From contig PXRJ01000001.1 of the NCBI GenBank assembly GCA_003021705.1, forward strand, positions 1 through 64,000: DNA of 64,000 nt, written 5' to 3'. The stretch's first letter is position 1; every line of letters begins with the position of its first letter. Shown here piece by piece: positions 34,707-44,005 of the stretch. A program made the position numbers and the translations under genes. This DNA is from Halobacteriales archaeon QS_3_64_16 (GTDB lineage: Archaea; Halobacteriota; Halobacteria; Halobacteriales; Halococcaceae). The notes under the pieces are model-generated. The model was not told the origin of the DNA. It did not search any database and worked only from the letters and a program-made list of their open reading frames with translations.

Positions 34707-35558
34707 ATGGCATTCGAACCGCCGGACCTGAGCGGGCGGACCGCGTTTATCACCGGAACAACGAGGGGTATCGGCAAGCAGATCGCACTATCGCTGGCCG
34801 AGGCGGGCTGTAACGTCGTCTCGACGGGCAAGACCGTCGATGACAGCGATAGCGACCTCGAGGGCACGATCCACGACACGGCCGAAGCCTGCGAGAATCG
34901 GGGTGTCGATGCGCTCGCCATTCAGCTCGACCTTCGAGACGAAGAGCGAATCGAGGCCGCCGTGGACGAAGCGATCGATACCTTCGGCGAGGTCGATATC
35001 ATCATCAACAACGCGAGCGCCATTCAACTGGCGACCGTCGAGGACCTCCCCGCAAATCGCTTCGACTTACTGACGGAGGTGAACATCCGGGGCACCTACC
35101 TCACCTCACGAGCCTTCATCCCCCACCTGCAGGAGATCGGCGGCGGACATATCCTTACCAATGCGCCGCCGGTCGCGACCGATCGCTCGTCCGGACAGGC
35201 CGCCTACGCGTGGTCGAAAATGGGAATGACATTCATAACGCTCTCGCTGGCGGGCGAACTCGAATCGGCTGGTATCGCGGCGAACGCCTTCTGGCCGGTG
35301 ACGGCGATCGAGACGCGCGCAACGCGGTATTTCGGTCTGGGTACCGAGGAGGACTGGCGCACCCCCGATATCGTCGCCGACGCCGTTCTCGAACTGCTCG
35401 ATCGCGATCCGGCCGAGTTCACCGGCAACGCGGTCTACAACGAGGATATTCTTCGCGAGGCGGGGGTCACCGATCTCGCCGAGTACAACTGCACCGAGGG
35501 CGACCCCGACCCTACCTCCGCGGCGATGTTCGACGCCGAGTACGAACGCCCGGAGTGA
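34707..35558 (+). CDS. SDR-family oxidoreductase, HSDL2-like
   Basis: 283 residues. The cofactor loop TGTTRGIG is at 16-23, followed by CNVVSTGKTVDDS, which in the hydroxysteroid dehydrogenase-like 2 (HSDL2) group marks NADP preference. NNAS near 108 and the catalytic YxxxK as YAWSK near 167-171 are present; the usual catalytic Ser region reads NAPPVATDRSS rather than a simple serine. HSDL2 proteins are linked to fatty acid or sterol metabolism, but their substrate is not fixed. Last gene of a plus-strand run starting at 31708. Confidence 0.83.
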   Translation: MAFEPPDLSGRTAFITGTTRGIGKQIALSLAEAGCNVVSTGKTVDDSDSDLEGTIHDTAEACENRGVDALAIQLDLRDEERIEAAVDEAIDTFGEVDIIINNASAIQLATVEDLPANRFDLLTEVNIRGTYLTSRAFIPHLQEIGGGHILTNAPPVATDRSSGQAAYAWSKMGMTFITLSLAGELESAGIAANAFWPVTAIETRATRYFGLGTEEDWRTPDIVADAVLELLDRDPAEFTGNAVYNEDILREAGVTDLAEYNCTEGDPDPTSAAMFDAEYERPE

Positions 35559-35713
35559 GCGCCACGAGCGACCGTCCGGGAGCTGTCGCTTTTACTTCGA
35601 AAGCTAGAGTAGGCCGGCGGGTCGGCACGTCTACACCAGCACGACCGAAGCCGATCGTCGCATCGATCGCCGTGCCAACCCGATCGGGAACGGGCGGCCG
35701 ACAGGGAGAGTGC

Positions 35714-36538
35714 TTAGCGGCCTTCGAATTCCGGCTCGCGTTTCTCGCCGAAGGCGGCGACGCCCTCCACGAAGTCCTCGGTGTGTGCGGTGCGGGCCAT
35801 AGCGTCGGTCTCGGCGGCGAGTTGTTCCTCGATGCCCGCCGAGGTGCTCTCGGTGAGTAGCTTTTGGGTGCGTCCGAGCGCGACGGTCGGCCCGTTTGCT
35901 ACCTGCCCGGCGATCTCGCTTAGTCGGTCCTCGAACGCGTCGGTTTCTGCCCGCTCGGTAGCCAAGCCCAGTTCCACGGCCCCCTCGGGATCGATGCGTT
36001 CGTCGAGCAACGCGATGCGCTTTGCCTGTCGGAGGCCAACGACGCGCGGGAGAAAGTACGTCGCGGAGCCGTCGCCGGTCGCGCCGATCCCCGGGTAGCC
36101 GAACTGGAAGTACGAATCCGCGCTCGCGAGCACGTAATCGCCTAAGATAGCAAAGGAAAAACCCGCGCCGACGGCCGGGCCGTTCACGCCCACCACGATC
36201 GGCACTTCGGCCTGGTGCAAAGCGAGCACGGCGTCATGCAGCAAGGAGGCACCTTTGCGCATCCCGGCGGGGGCCCCGTTCTCGGAGAAATTACCGACGT
36301 CGCCGCCGGCACAGAACACGCCCTCCGAACCGGTGAGGCAGAAACATCGGATCGGTTCCTCGTGGAGTCGGACGCCGAGATCGAGGAGTTCCTCGGTCAT
36401 CGTCCGATTGAGCGCGTTCATCGCCGAGGTGCTGTGGATCTCGGCGCGCAGGACGCCGTCCTCGAGGGTCGTCTCGAAGTTCTCGTAGTGCCCACTGTTT
36501 TCCTCGCCGCCGTCGGTCTCGCGATCGGAATCAGTCAT
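35714..36538 (-). CDS. Crotonase-fold protein lacking both hydratase glutamates
   Basis: 274 residues. The fold is clear: GVFCAGGDVGNFSENG and GPAVGAGFSFAILGDY supply the CoA oxyanion hole. At the two positions where enoyl-CoA hydratases have glutamate, it has Ser128/Phe129 and a glycine (QFGYPGIGATGDG). That argues against a standard hydratase and for an isomerase, hydrolase or another crotonase reaction, such as PaaG-type isomerisation. The first 18 residues are acidic. It shares strand with the ligase at 36644 but the ligase is upstream by 105 bases, so one transcript is possible. Confidence 0.82.
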   Translation of the reverse strand: MTDSDRETDGGEENSGHYENFETTLEDGVLRAEIHSTSAMNALNRTMTEELLDLGVRLHEEPIRCFCLTGSEGVFCAGGDVGNFSENGAPAGMRKGASLLHDAVLALHQAEVPIVVGVNGPAVGAGFSFAILGDYVLASADSYFQFGYPGIGATGDGSATYFLPRVVGLRQAKRIALLDERIDPEGAVELGLATERAETDAFEDRLSEIAGQVANGPTVALGRTQKLLTESTSAGIEEQLAAETDAMARTAHTEDFVEGVAAFGEKREPEFEGR

Positions 36539-36643
36539 GATCCATCGACCGTGCTCGGAGCAGCGACAAAAGCGTTCGCTCGCCGGGTGTCGACGGGAAA
36601 GGGGAAGTCCGACTGGGAGTCCGAGCCTGGAGGGGGACGCGAA

Positions 36644-38278
36644 TCAGCCGCCCTCGGCCGCACGCGCGTCGTGGCTCTCGACGAGTTCGAATTTCTGTAC
36701 TTTGCCGCTTGCGGTGCGGGGCAGTGCCTCGACGAAGTGCACCTCACGAGGGTGTTTGTACTCGGCGATCGAATCGAGACAGAATCTTTTGAGATCTTCG
36801 CTCGTGACCTCGGTGCCGGCCTCGATACCCGGTCGAGGGACGATATAGGCTACTGGGATCTCGTTACGTCGCTCGTCCGCGATCCCGACGACGGCGCTTT
36901 CGGCGACCGCCCCGTGTTCGTCGAGCAGGGCTTCGACCTCGGAGGGATAGACGTTGTAGCCGGCGGTGACGATCACGTGTTTCCTGCGATCGACGATCTC
37001 GTGGTAATTGTCACTATCCCGGCGGGCGACGTCGCCGGTCCGGAAGTACCCACTATCGGTGAAGGCCGCCTCGGTGGCTCCGGGCAAGTCGTGATAGCCA
37101 CTCATGACCTGTGGACCACGGACGAGCAGTTCGCCCTCCTCGCCGATCGGCACCTCTTCGCCGTCCCTGTCGATGACCTTGCAGTCGACCATCCGCAGGG
37201 GCTGGCCGATCGTCCCGTGCTGGGGACCGAACGTCGAGCCCTGCTGGGTGTGGGTCGCCCCGTTCGTCTCGGTGAGGCCATAGCCCTCCGAGACCGCGAC
37301 GCTTGCGACCTCCTCGAACTCCCGCTGGACGGCGACGGACATCTTCGCGCCGCCCTCCGAGGCGGCAACGAGACTCGAGAGGTCGTAGTCACCGAACTCA
37401 TCGCTGGTGACCATATCGACGTACATCGCGGTGACGCCGGTGAAGTGGGTGATTCCCACCGCCTCGATCGTGGCCATCGCTTTCGTCGCGCTCCACTCGG
37501 CGGGGTTTCGCATGAAAAGCGTCCCGCCCCGGGCCAGCGGTTGCATCGCAGTGTGGGTGAAGCCGGTGATGTGGTACAATGGGAGGTACAACAGGGTCTT
37601 CACCTCTTCGTCGGCGACCCGGTCGTCCCGACCCGCCAGGTATGAGAGCAACTGGACCCGGAAGTTCCGATGAGTGAGCTCGACGCCTTTGGGCCGGCCG
37701 GTCGTTCCCGAGGTGTAGGGCAACAGCGCGACGTCATCGCCTCCTCGTTCGACAGCTACTGGATCACCAGCCACCTCGTCGAACGGTATCGGGCCTTCCC
37801 CGTCGCTTCTATCGCCCTCGGCAGTCGGGTTGCTCGCGGAATCGGAATCAGCGTCGCCGATGGTCACGACAGGCGGGTCGCGATCGAGTTCCTCAAGCGT
37901 TTCCTCGACGACCGGCTTCAGTACGGCGTGGGTCAGGACGATCGATGCGTCGGTGTCCTCGAGCTGGTAGGAGAGTTCACGGGTCTTGTACTGGGGATTG
38001 ACCGGCGAGACGACCACGCCGGCACGGAAGGCCCCAATCGCACTGACCAGGTACTCCGGGCAGTTCGGCAGGTAGAGAAGCAGTCTGTCGCCGGGGCCGT
38101 AGCCTCGATCGGCGAGCCCGCCCGCGAAGCGCTCGGCTGCTTCCTGTAACTCGGCGTGGGTCAGTTCGCGACCGGCGGTCTCGAGCGCGAGTGCGTCGCC
38201 GTGATGTCGTACCGTTTCCTCGAACAGGCTCGCGACGTTACCGGTCCGTGCGTCCTCGCTCACCTCGTCCAGATGCAT
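36644..38278 (-). CDS. Acyl-CoA ligase, 4-coumarate-CoA ligase-like
   Basis: 544 residues. P-loop YTSGTTGRPKG near 188, GYGLTETNGATH near 333, hinge RTGDVARRDSDNYHEIVDRRK near 424, catalytic lysine in TASGKVQKFEL near 526. The hinge and the PVNPQYKTREL block are of the broad fatty acid / 4-coumarate ligase type. Between strands of the first domain, near residues 148-171 (GDADSDSASNPTAEGDRSDGEG region), there is an acidic insertion typical of this genome. Divergent from the MaoC fusion gene. Confidence 0.9.
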   Translation of the reverse strand: MHLDEVSEDARTGNVASLFEETVRHHGDALALETAGRELTHAELQEAAERFAGGLADRGYGPGDRLLLYLPNCPEYLVSAIGAFRAGVVVSPVNPQYKTRELSYQLEDTDASIVLTHAVLKPVVEETLEELDRDPPVVTIGDADSDSASNPTAEGDRSDGEGPIPFDEVAGDPVAVERGGDDVALLPYTSGTTGRPKGVELTHRNFRVQLLSYLAGRDDRVADEEVKTLLYLPLYHITGFTHTAMQPLARGGTLFMRNPAEWSATKAMATIEAVGITHFTGVTAMYVDMVTSDEFGDYDLSSLVAASEGGAKMSVAVQREFEEVASVAVSEGYGLTETNGATHTQQGSTFGPQHGTIGQPLRMVDCKVIDRDGEEVPIGEEGELLVRGPQVMSGYHDLPGATEAAFTDSGYFRTGDVARRDSDNYHEIVDRRKHVIVTAGYNVYPSEVEALLDEHGAVAESAVVGIADERRNEIPVAYIVPRPGIEAGTEVTSEDLKRFCLDSIAEYKHPREVHFVEALPRTASGKVQKFELVESHDARAAEGG

Positions 38279-38361
38279 GGTCAGTGCTGTCGCGAGCCAC
38301 GCCTAAAGAACCCACCGGCGGGACCGACAGTTATGTTCCCGCGGTCGTATCGAGTGAACTA

Positions 38362-38385
38362 ATGACGCAACTGGAGGGTAAGTGA
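38362..38385 (+). other. Seven-codon mini-ORF just before the MaoC fusion gene
   Basis: ATG ACG CAA CTG GAG GGT AAG TGA encodes MTQLEGK, then the GTG start of the next gene follows with no gap and in the same frame. The Shine-Dalgarno-like GGAGGG (38373-38378) lies inside it, 7 bases before that GTG. It could be a leader peptide, a relic of a longer N-terminus cut by a stop, or chance. Confidence 0.3.
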
Positions 38386-39486
38386 GTGGTCAATCGACAC
38401 GACGAACTAGAGGATCTCATCGGCGAGACACGGACCACGATCGAGGGGTTACGGGTCGAAGCGGGCAAAGTCGAGGAGTTCGCCCGCGCCATCGGCGACA
38501 ACGACCCGCTCTATCGTGATCGGGCGGCGGCGAGAACTCGTGGCTTTGCCGGGATTCCTGCGCCGCTCACGTTCACGCGGACGAGTCGGTTCCCGCGGTA
38601 TCGAACCGGCGAGGCGATCGATCTCGGCTTTCGCCATGAGGACACCTTACACGGCGCACAGGCCTACGAGTACGAGCGCCTGCCCGTAGTGGGCGACCGT
38701 TTACGCGGCGAGACGACCTTCGTGGACCTGACCGAACGCGAGGGAAAGCGCGGCGGCGCGATGACTTTCGCCGAATTGGAGACGGTCTATTTCGACCAGG
38801 ACGACGAACGCGTGCTTAGCGAGCGCGCGACGGTCATCGAGACCGACGGAGCCGTCGCTGACGACAGTGGTGGGTCGCCGACCAACGATTTCCAGGAGGG
38901 GTCGGCCACGGTCGGCGATAGCACTCAAGATGATCAGGATCGCGACCGCCCGCTCGACGACGGCGTCTCGCCCGACACGCCGAACGAACGCGACGCGACC
39001 GCGCCCGACCCAGCGAGAGCGGGCGATCTCGCCGTCGGGGATCGTGCTCCCGAAGTGACGATCGGCCCGCTCTGCCGGCAGGATTTCGTGCGGTATGCGG
39101 GTGCGAGCGGCGATTTCAACCCGATCCACTACGACGAGCCCTACACGCAGACAGCAGGTAACCCGAGCGTCTTCGGCCAGGGGATGTTCACTGCGGGCGT
39201 CGCCGCCCACGCGATCGCCGACTGGTTCGGCGTAGGAAATCTCGAGACGTTCGCCGTCCGGTTCCGGTCGCGGGTGTGGCCCGGCGACAGAATCGCCGCG
39301 CACGCCGAAGTGACCGACGTCGGCGCGACCACGCGCGAGGGAAGCGACGGAAGCGGTGGGAACGACCGAACCGGGGTCGGAACCGAAACCCGGGACGGCG
39401 AGCGCGTCGAAGCTGATCTGTGGATCGAGCGCGACGGCGGCGAGACGGTACTGACCGGTCGGGCCACCGCGGTTCTGGAGGAGTGA
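38386..39486 (+). CDS. Fused double-hotdog MaoC-family dehydratase
   Basis: 366 residues, GTG start. Two hotdog domains: about 1-150 (MaoC N-terminal type) and 215-366. The C-terminal half has the full hydratase-2 motif, Asp243 in SGDFNPIHYD and His248; the N-terminal half has GDNDPLYRD at the same place without the histidine, so it is likely structural, as in eukaryotic and actinobacterial double-hotdog hydratases acting on bulky enoyl-CoA. Between the halves is an acidic disordered linker (about 155-215). A second insertion, about 312-333, is Gly/Ser-rich. surE follows 3 bases after the stop, so both are translated from one message. Confidence 0.85.
   Translation: MVNRHDELEDLIGETRTTIEGLRVEAGKVEEFARAIGDNDPLYRDRAAARTRGFAGIPAPLTFTRTSRFPRYRTGEAIDLGFRHEDTLHGAQAYEYERLPVVGDRLRGETTFVDLTEREGKRGGAMTFAELETVYFDQDDERVLSERATVIETDGAVADDSGGSPTNDFQEGSATVGDSTQDDQDRDRPLDDGVSPDTPNERDATAPDPARAGDLAVGDRAPEVTIGPLCRQDFVRYAGASGDFNPIHYDEPYTQTAGNPSVFGQGMFTAGVAAHAIADWFGVGNLETFAVRFRSRVWPGDRIAAHAEVTDVGATTREGSDGSGGNDRTGVGTETRDGERVEADLWIERDGGETVLTGRATAVLEE
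39477..39483 (+). promoter_or_regulatory. Shine-Dalgarno sequence for surE
   Basis: GGAGGAG at the very end of the MaoC fusion gene, 6 bases before the GTG start at 39490. It decides this start. Confidence 0.6.
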
Positions 39487-39489
39487 GTC

Positions 39490-40386
39490 GTGCGAATCCT
39501 GTTGACCAACGACGACGGGATCGACGCCCCGGGCCTCCGGGCGCTTGCCGACGCCCTCAAGGACCTCGGCGAGGTGACCGTGCTCGCGCCCGCCTCGAAT
39601 CAGAGCGCGGTCGGCCGGGGGCTCTCGTATGGCCGAATGGGACCCGATCGCGACCGCTCGGACGGGGCGATCGGCCACGCGGCCGAGGGCGAGCAAGCGT
39701 TCACCGCGCGAATCCCCCACGAGAAACACGACTTGGGCTATGCGATCCACGGCACGCCGTGTGACTGTGTGATCCTCGGCACGAACGTCTTCGAGCCGGA
39801 CCTGGTGGTCGCCGGCTGTAATCCCGGGGCGAACCTCGGCGCGTACGTCCTCGCCCGGTCGGGCACCGCGAGCGCCGCGATCGAGGGGGCGTGTCTCGGC
39901 GTTCCGGGAATCGCCCTTTCGATGGACACCCTGGGACTCGATCGGTCGCTCGACCCGGAAGATTTCGAGCGGGCCTGTGGGGTCGCGAAGCGAGTTCTCG
40001 ATCGAGCGACGGAGCGGGCGGTGTTCGATGGAACCGAAAGCCGGGCGAACGCGGCCGGGAGGATCGAGGACGAACCGGGCGCGAACGGAATCGCCGCGCT
40101 CAACGTGAACGTCCCGCGGCCCGACCGCCCGCTGGCAGGCGTGTCGATAACTCGACCGACGCCAGTGTATGGGATGGACGCCCGGTTCGAAGAGGGGGAG
40201 TTCCGGCTGCACAACCCGCTATGGGCCGGAATGGCCGCCCGCGAGATACCTGACTCCGAAGGCACCGATCGCCGAGCGGTCCTCGATAACGAGATCAGTA
40301 TCTCGCCGCTCGCGCTGCCCCACGCACCGATCGCCGAGAGGGTTCTCTCGGGTCTGGTGGACGTGTTCGCAGATGTGAACGACTGA
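39490..40386 (+). CDS. surE: 5'/3'-nucleotidase SurE
   Basis: 298 residues, GTG start. The metal site LLTNDDGIDAPG (residues 4-15), the APASNQSAVG serine loop and AGCNPGANLGAYVLARSGT with its asparagine are the SurE active site. It dephosphorylates nucleoside monophosphates, and possibly polyphosphate. Longer than the usual 250 residues: extra residues about 174-205 (GTESRANAAGRIEDEPG region) and a loop near 50-70. Its position behind a MaoC gene and before an oxidase is odd for a housekeeping nucleotidase; it may just be carried along. Confidence 0.9.
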   Translation: MRILLTNDDGIDAPGLRALADALKDLGEVTVLAPASNQSAVGRGLSYGRMGPDRDRSDGAIGHAAEGEQAFTARIPHEKHDLGYAIHGTPCDCVILGTNVFEPDLVVAGCNPGANLGAYVLARSGTASAAIEGACLGVPGIALSMDTLGLDRSLDPEDFERACGVAKRVLDRATERAVFDGTESRANAAGRIEDEPGANGIAALNVNVPRPDRPLAGVSITRPTPVYGMDARFEEGEFRLHNPLWAGMAAREIPDSEGTDRRAVLDNEISISPLALPHAPIAERVLSGLVDVFADVND

Positions 40387-40457
40387 AATCAATTGAAGAC
40401 CGATACGGGAACCGTCGAGCGCGAAAAGACTATGGTCGATTGAAACTATCACGAAAT

Positions 40458-41405
40458 ATGGCAGTAAACCGCTACAGCGACGAGAGTCGCGACCTGCGTC
40501 TCGATCCCGATTCCTTCGCTGAGGGCTACTTCCGCAACGCCGTCTACCGCCACTGGGATCCCTACGAGGACGTCTCCCCGGAATTACTCGATGGTGATCG
40601 TGAGCAACTGATCGATCGCGAACAAAGTGAAAACGAATTCGACGGACTGCGGCGGACGCTCGCGCTGTTCGGCGCGGGCGAGGAGGCCGTCACCGAGGAC
40701 TTAGCGCCGATGGCGATGGCACTCGAAGACATCGATAAGCAGCTGTTCATCACCTCACAGCTCTACGAGGAGGCCAAACACACCGCCTTCCTCGATCGCT
40801 ACTAGCGCGAGGTGATCGATCCCGTCGCCCAGGCCCGCGGTTTCGAGGTGACGCGGCCGACCGACCCGCGGTACTTTCCCGAGGAGTACGTCGAGTTGTT
40901 CGATCGGACCGAGCGCGCGATGGATCGGCTCTTGGAGGACAAGAGTCCCGAAGCGCTCGCCGAGGCCTTCTGTCACTACCACCTCGTCGTCGAGAGCGTC
41001 CTTGCCCAAACGGGGTATTACGGGATCCAATCGACCTGGAGCCCGACCGGCGCGGACATGGGGCCCGAGGGCGAACCCGTTCACTTAGAGGGGCTCGTCG
41101 AGGGGATCACCCGCATCCGATCGGATGAGGGCCGCCACGTCGGCTTCGGCATGCAGGAGGTTCAGCGACTCGTCAGCGAGGGCGTCGATCCCGCGATCAT
41201 CGAGGACACCCTGGGGGAACTCCTGCCTCTCGTCGCGGGCACCGTGGAAAACCCCGATAGCGAGATCGACTCGACAATATTGGTCGAGTACGCCACCGAG
41301 AAGCTCGGCCGCCGGATCGAGATCATCACCGATACCGACGCCGACCTCCCGCCGGTCGAACAGCTCGTCCACGTCGAGGGCGGCTGGGACGTCTCGACGG
41401 TCTGA
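40458..41405 (+). pseudogene. R2-like ligand-binding oxidase, interrupted by an in-frame TAG
   Basis: A ferritin-like oxidase related to the ribonucleotide reductase R2 subunit. First part: codons 1-115 with EDIDKQLF, YEEAKHTAFLDRY; then TAG at 40803-40805; then 199 codons in the same frame starting REVIDPVAQARG and holding the second metal motif DEGRHVGFG. Read through, it is about 315 residues, the normal length of R2lox proteins, which hold a Mn/Fe centre and a fatty-acid ligand. The position is a tryptophan in remembered homologues, so TGG to TAG by one base is the simplest cause. TAG is an ordinary stop elsewhere in this window (for example at 1525, 22349, 25444), so recoding is unlikely. 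Confidence 0.8.
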
Positions 41406-41520
41406 GCGGGGAGAGGAGCAGAGACCGGACGGCTGGTACTCGATCCGGGGCGAGAGGACCGACCGGGGCGAACCAGCGGTCGTGGTATCGTTTTACAATG
41501 ACCCCCGACGCAGGTGGTGC

Positions 41521-42743
41521 ATGGAGTACGACGACTCCGAGAAAGCAAAGGAAGTAGCCGAGCGAACGCGTGCGTTCATGGACGAGGAAGTTCTGCCGAC
41601 CGAGCGGGAGTACCTCGGGACGAACGAACAGATCCCACACTCACGAATCGAGGAGCTGCGCGAGGAAGCCAAAGAGCGTTGACTCTGGGGGCCATAGATA
41701 CCCGAGGAGTACGGCGGTCAGGGGCTCGCGTTCCGCGAGATACTTCCGGCGTTCGAGGAGGTCGGTCGGAGCCTCATCGGCGCGACGGCCGTCCGGGCGA
41801 ACGCCCCCGACGAGGGAAACATTCACACCTGGAGATGGTCGGCACCGACGAACAGAAAGAACGGTGGATGCAGCCACTCATCGACGGCGAGATGACCTCG
41901 GGGTTTTCGATGACCGAGCCCCTGCAAGGGGGTGGATCGGATCCAAAGATGCTCCAGACCACCGCCGAGAAAGAGGGCGAGGAGTGGGTCATCGATGGCC
42001 ACAAGTGGTGGACCTCCGGCGGATCGGACGCCGACGTCCTGCTGGTGACGGCTCGCACCGATCAGGAGGCCCACCCCTACGAGGGCTGTTCGTTTGTTCT
42101 GGTGCCGACCGACGCCGAGGGCGTCGAGATCGCCCGGAACATCCCCCATCTGGGCGGCGAAGGGATCGTCGAGGGCGGCGGGATCGGCCACGCCGAGGTC
42201 AGGTATAACAATGTACGGGTCCCGGTCGCAAACACCCTCGGCGAGGAGAACGCGGGCTTCCAGGTCGCACAGGTGCGTCTCGGCCCCGCTCGCCTGACCC
42301 ACTGCATGCGCTATACGGGGATGGCCACCCGCGCATTAGAGATCGCGAAGGCGTACTTAGCGGAGCGAGAGGGCTTCGACTCCCAACTCGCGGACAAACA
42401 GGCGCTTCGCTTCCGGATCGCCGACGCCGAGACCAAGCTACACGCCGGCCGGACGATGGTTCGCAACGCCGCCTGGCGGATCACGGCAGGCGAGCAGGCC
42501 AGAGTCGAGGTCGGAATGGCAAAGACCTTCGTCGCGAACGCCACCCAGGACGCGATCGACCTCGCGTTGCAGTGCTGTGGGGGCAACGGCATCGGCAAGG
42601 ACCTCCCGATCGCCTACTTCTATGAATCGGTCAGGACCTTCCGGACCGTCGATGGTGCCGACGAGGTCCACAAGCGCGTGATCGCCCGGGATGCCTTCGA
42701 GGACCTCGCGAGCGAGGAGATCGAACACATCACCCGGTACTAG
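41521..42743 (+). pseudogene. Acyl-CoA dehydrogenase (ACAD10/11-like), broken by two stops and a frameshift
   Basis: The reading frame starts at 41521 (EYDDSEKAKEVAERTRAFMDEEV) and runs to TGA at 41680, where glycine is expected; the same frame has TAG at 41695 inside the WAPQIPEEYGG block; at about 41828 one C is missing (frame then shifts) and the coding continues LEMVGTDEQKERWMQPLI to 42743. The C-terminal part has GHKWWTSGGSDADV and RTVDGADEVHKRVIARDAF, the wording of the ACAD10/11-type dehydrogenases. Three independent lesions in 150 bases mean no full product. It follows the broken oxidase by 115 bases. Confidence 0.82.
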
Positions 42744-42787
42744 GATCGAAGCACGACCTCGTTCATCGGTCGTTCTCAGGCGTCGTC

Positions 42788-43759
42788 CTACCCATACTCG
42801 GCGAGGGGTTCGTCGATCCCGAGCAGGGCGGCGCTTCGCTCCCAGAGACGCCGGGCCGCCTCGGGGTCCCGGGCCGCCGCCGAGGGAAGCGTCGGCTCCC
42901 GACCGGCGAAGTACCGACCGGAGACCCCGGCCGTCCGCGGGGCGAGCGCGGCGAAGAGAAGCGCGGCCGCGCCGTCCGCGACCGAGGAGGTTCCGGGCAG
43001 CGCGTCGAGCGAGTTGACGACGCGGGACAACGGCTCTGGCAGGGAGCGAGCGAACCCGGTCCCGGGGATCGCCCCCGGATGGACGCTGTTCGACACGACC
43101 GCACGCTCCGCCGCAGCGAGCCGGTCGGCCAGTTCCTTGGCGAACAGGACGTTCGCGAGCTTCGAGTGACTGTAGGCCCACTGGGCGCGGGTCAGGCTCC
43201 CGATCCCGGTCGTCGGGAGAGCGCTCGCGAGCCGCGACCGACGACCGCCGCGCGGGTTCGTGGCGCGGGTGACCCGATCTATATCCAGGGACGTGAGCCG
43301 GTGGGCTTCCGAGGCGGTCGTGACGATACGAGCGCCCGGCCGGAGGTGATCGAGCAGCTCGGCGGTCAGCAGGTACGGCGCGAGGTGGTTGACCTGGAAG
43401 GTGTACTCGACGTCCCTATCGGTGAATTGTGCTTCCGGGAAGACCCCGCCGGCGTTGTTGATGAGGACGTCCAGACCGTCGGTTGCCGCCCGGACGGTCG
43501 CGGCGAGGTCCCACAGGGCCTCGCTATCGGCGAAATCGGCCGCGAGAAACCGTGCCTCCGCACCGCTAGCCTCGAGTTCCTCGACGACCCGAGCGCCGGC
43601 GTCCGCGTCGCGGCCGTGGACGATAACGTCGGCTCCGAGCCGGCCGAGCGCGAGCGCACCCGCCCGCCCGATACCGCTCGTCGAACCGGTGAGAAGCACC
43701 TGAGTCCCCGAACAATCGAGCCTGGCGAAGTCCTCCAGATCCTCGGGCGTGAGCGACAT
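42788..43759 (-). CDS. SDR-family oxidoreductase, retinol dehydrogenase-like
   Basis: 323 residues. LLTGSTSGIGRAGALALG holds the cofactor loop, VHGRDAD the NADP-type second strand, NNAGGVF near 113 and YSHSK near 190 the catalytic pair, with an HPGAIPGTGF block typical of the retinol/protochlorophyllide-reductase-like classical SDRs. It would interconvert an alcohol and a carbonyl with NADP. Start at MSLTPEDLEDF (43759); the alternative TTG at 43786 adds nine residues. Convergent with the broken dehydrogenase gene. Confidence 0.82.
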   Translation of the reverse strand: MSLTPEDLEDFARLDCSGTQVLLTGSTSGIGRAGALALGRLGADVIVHGRDADAGARVVEELEASGAEARFLAADFADSEALWDLAATVRAATDGLDVLINNAGGVFPEAQFTDRDVEYTFQVNHLAPYLLTAELLDHLRPGARIVTTASEAHRLTSLDIDRVTRATNPRGGRRSRLASALPTTGIGSLTRAQWAYSHSKLANVLFAKELADRLAAAERAVVSNSVHPGAIPGTGFARSLPEPLSRVVNSLDALPGTSSVADGAAALLFAALAPRTAGVSGRYFAGREPTLPSAAARDPEAARRLWERSAALLGIDEPLAEYG

Positions 43760-44005
43760 CGCTTGCCCCAGGTGCCGGAGGGACAAAGCCTCCAGTGAGG
43801 GCGTGCGTCCTGCCGGAAGACGACTACGACGGCGACGGTCGCTTCGGAACTGCCGACACCGAAGGCGTCGAAGGCAGCCCGGCGTCGACGGCGTCGATCC
43901 GTTCGCTACCGCAGGCGCGGCGACGGCGGACGCGACCGCTCTCGGGCTGCCGGGCGCGATCGATCGCCGCGAGTGCGCGGCGGAGTTGGTATCGTTGACG
44001 GCGAT

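Noticed and set aside
40803-40805. TAG as pyrrolysine or other recoded codon
   Set aside because: TAG ends several intact genes here and the position is Trp in homologues, not a known pyrrolysine site.
43790-44005. Possible small gene between two SDR genes
   Set aside because: Frames are Arg-rich without start context or family features; nothing supports translation.
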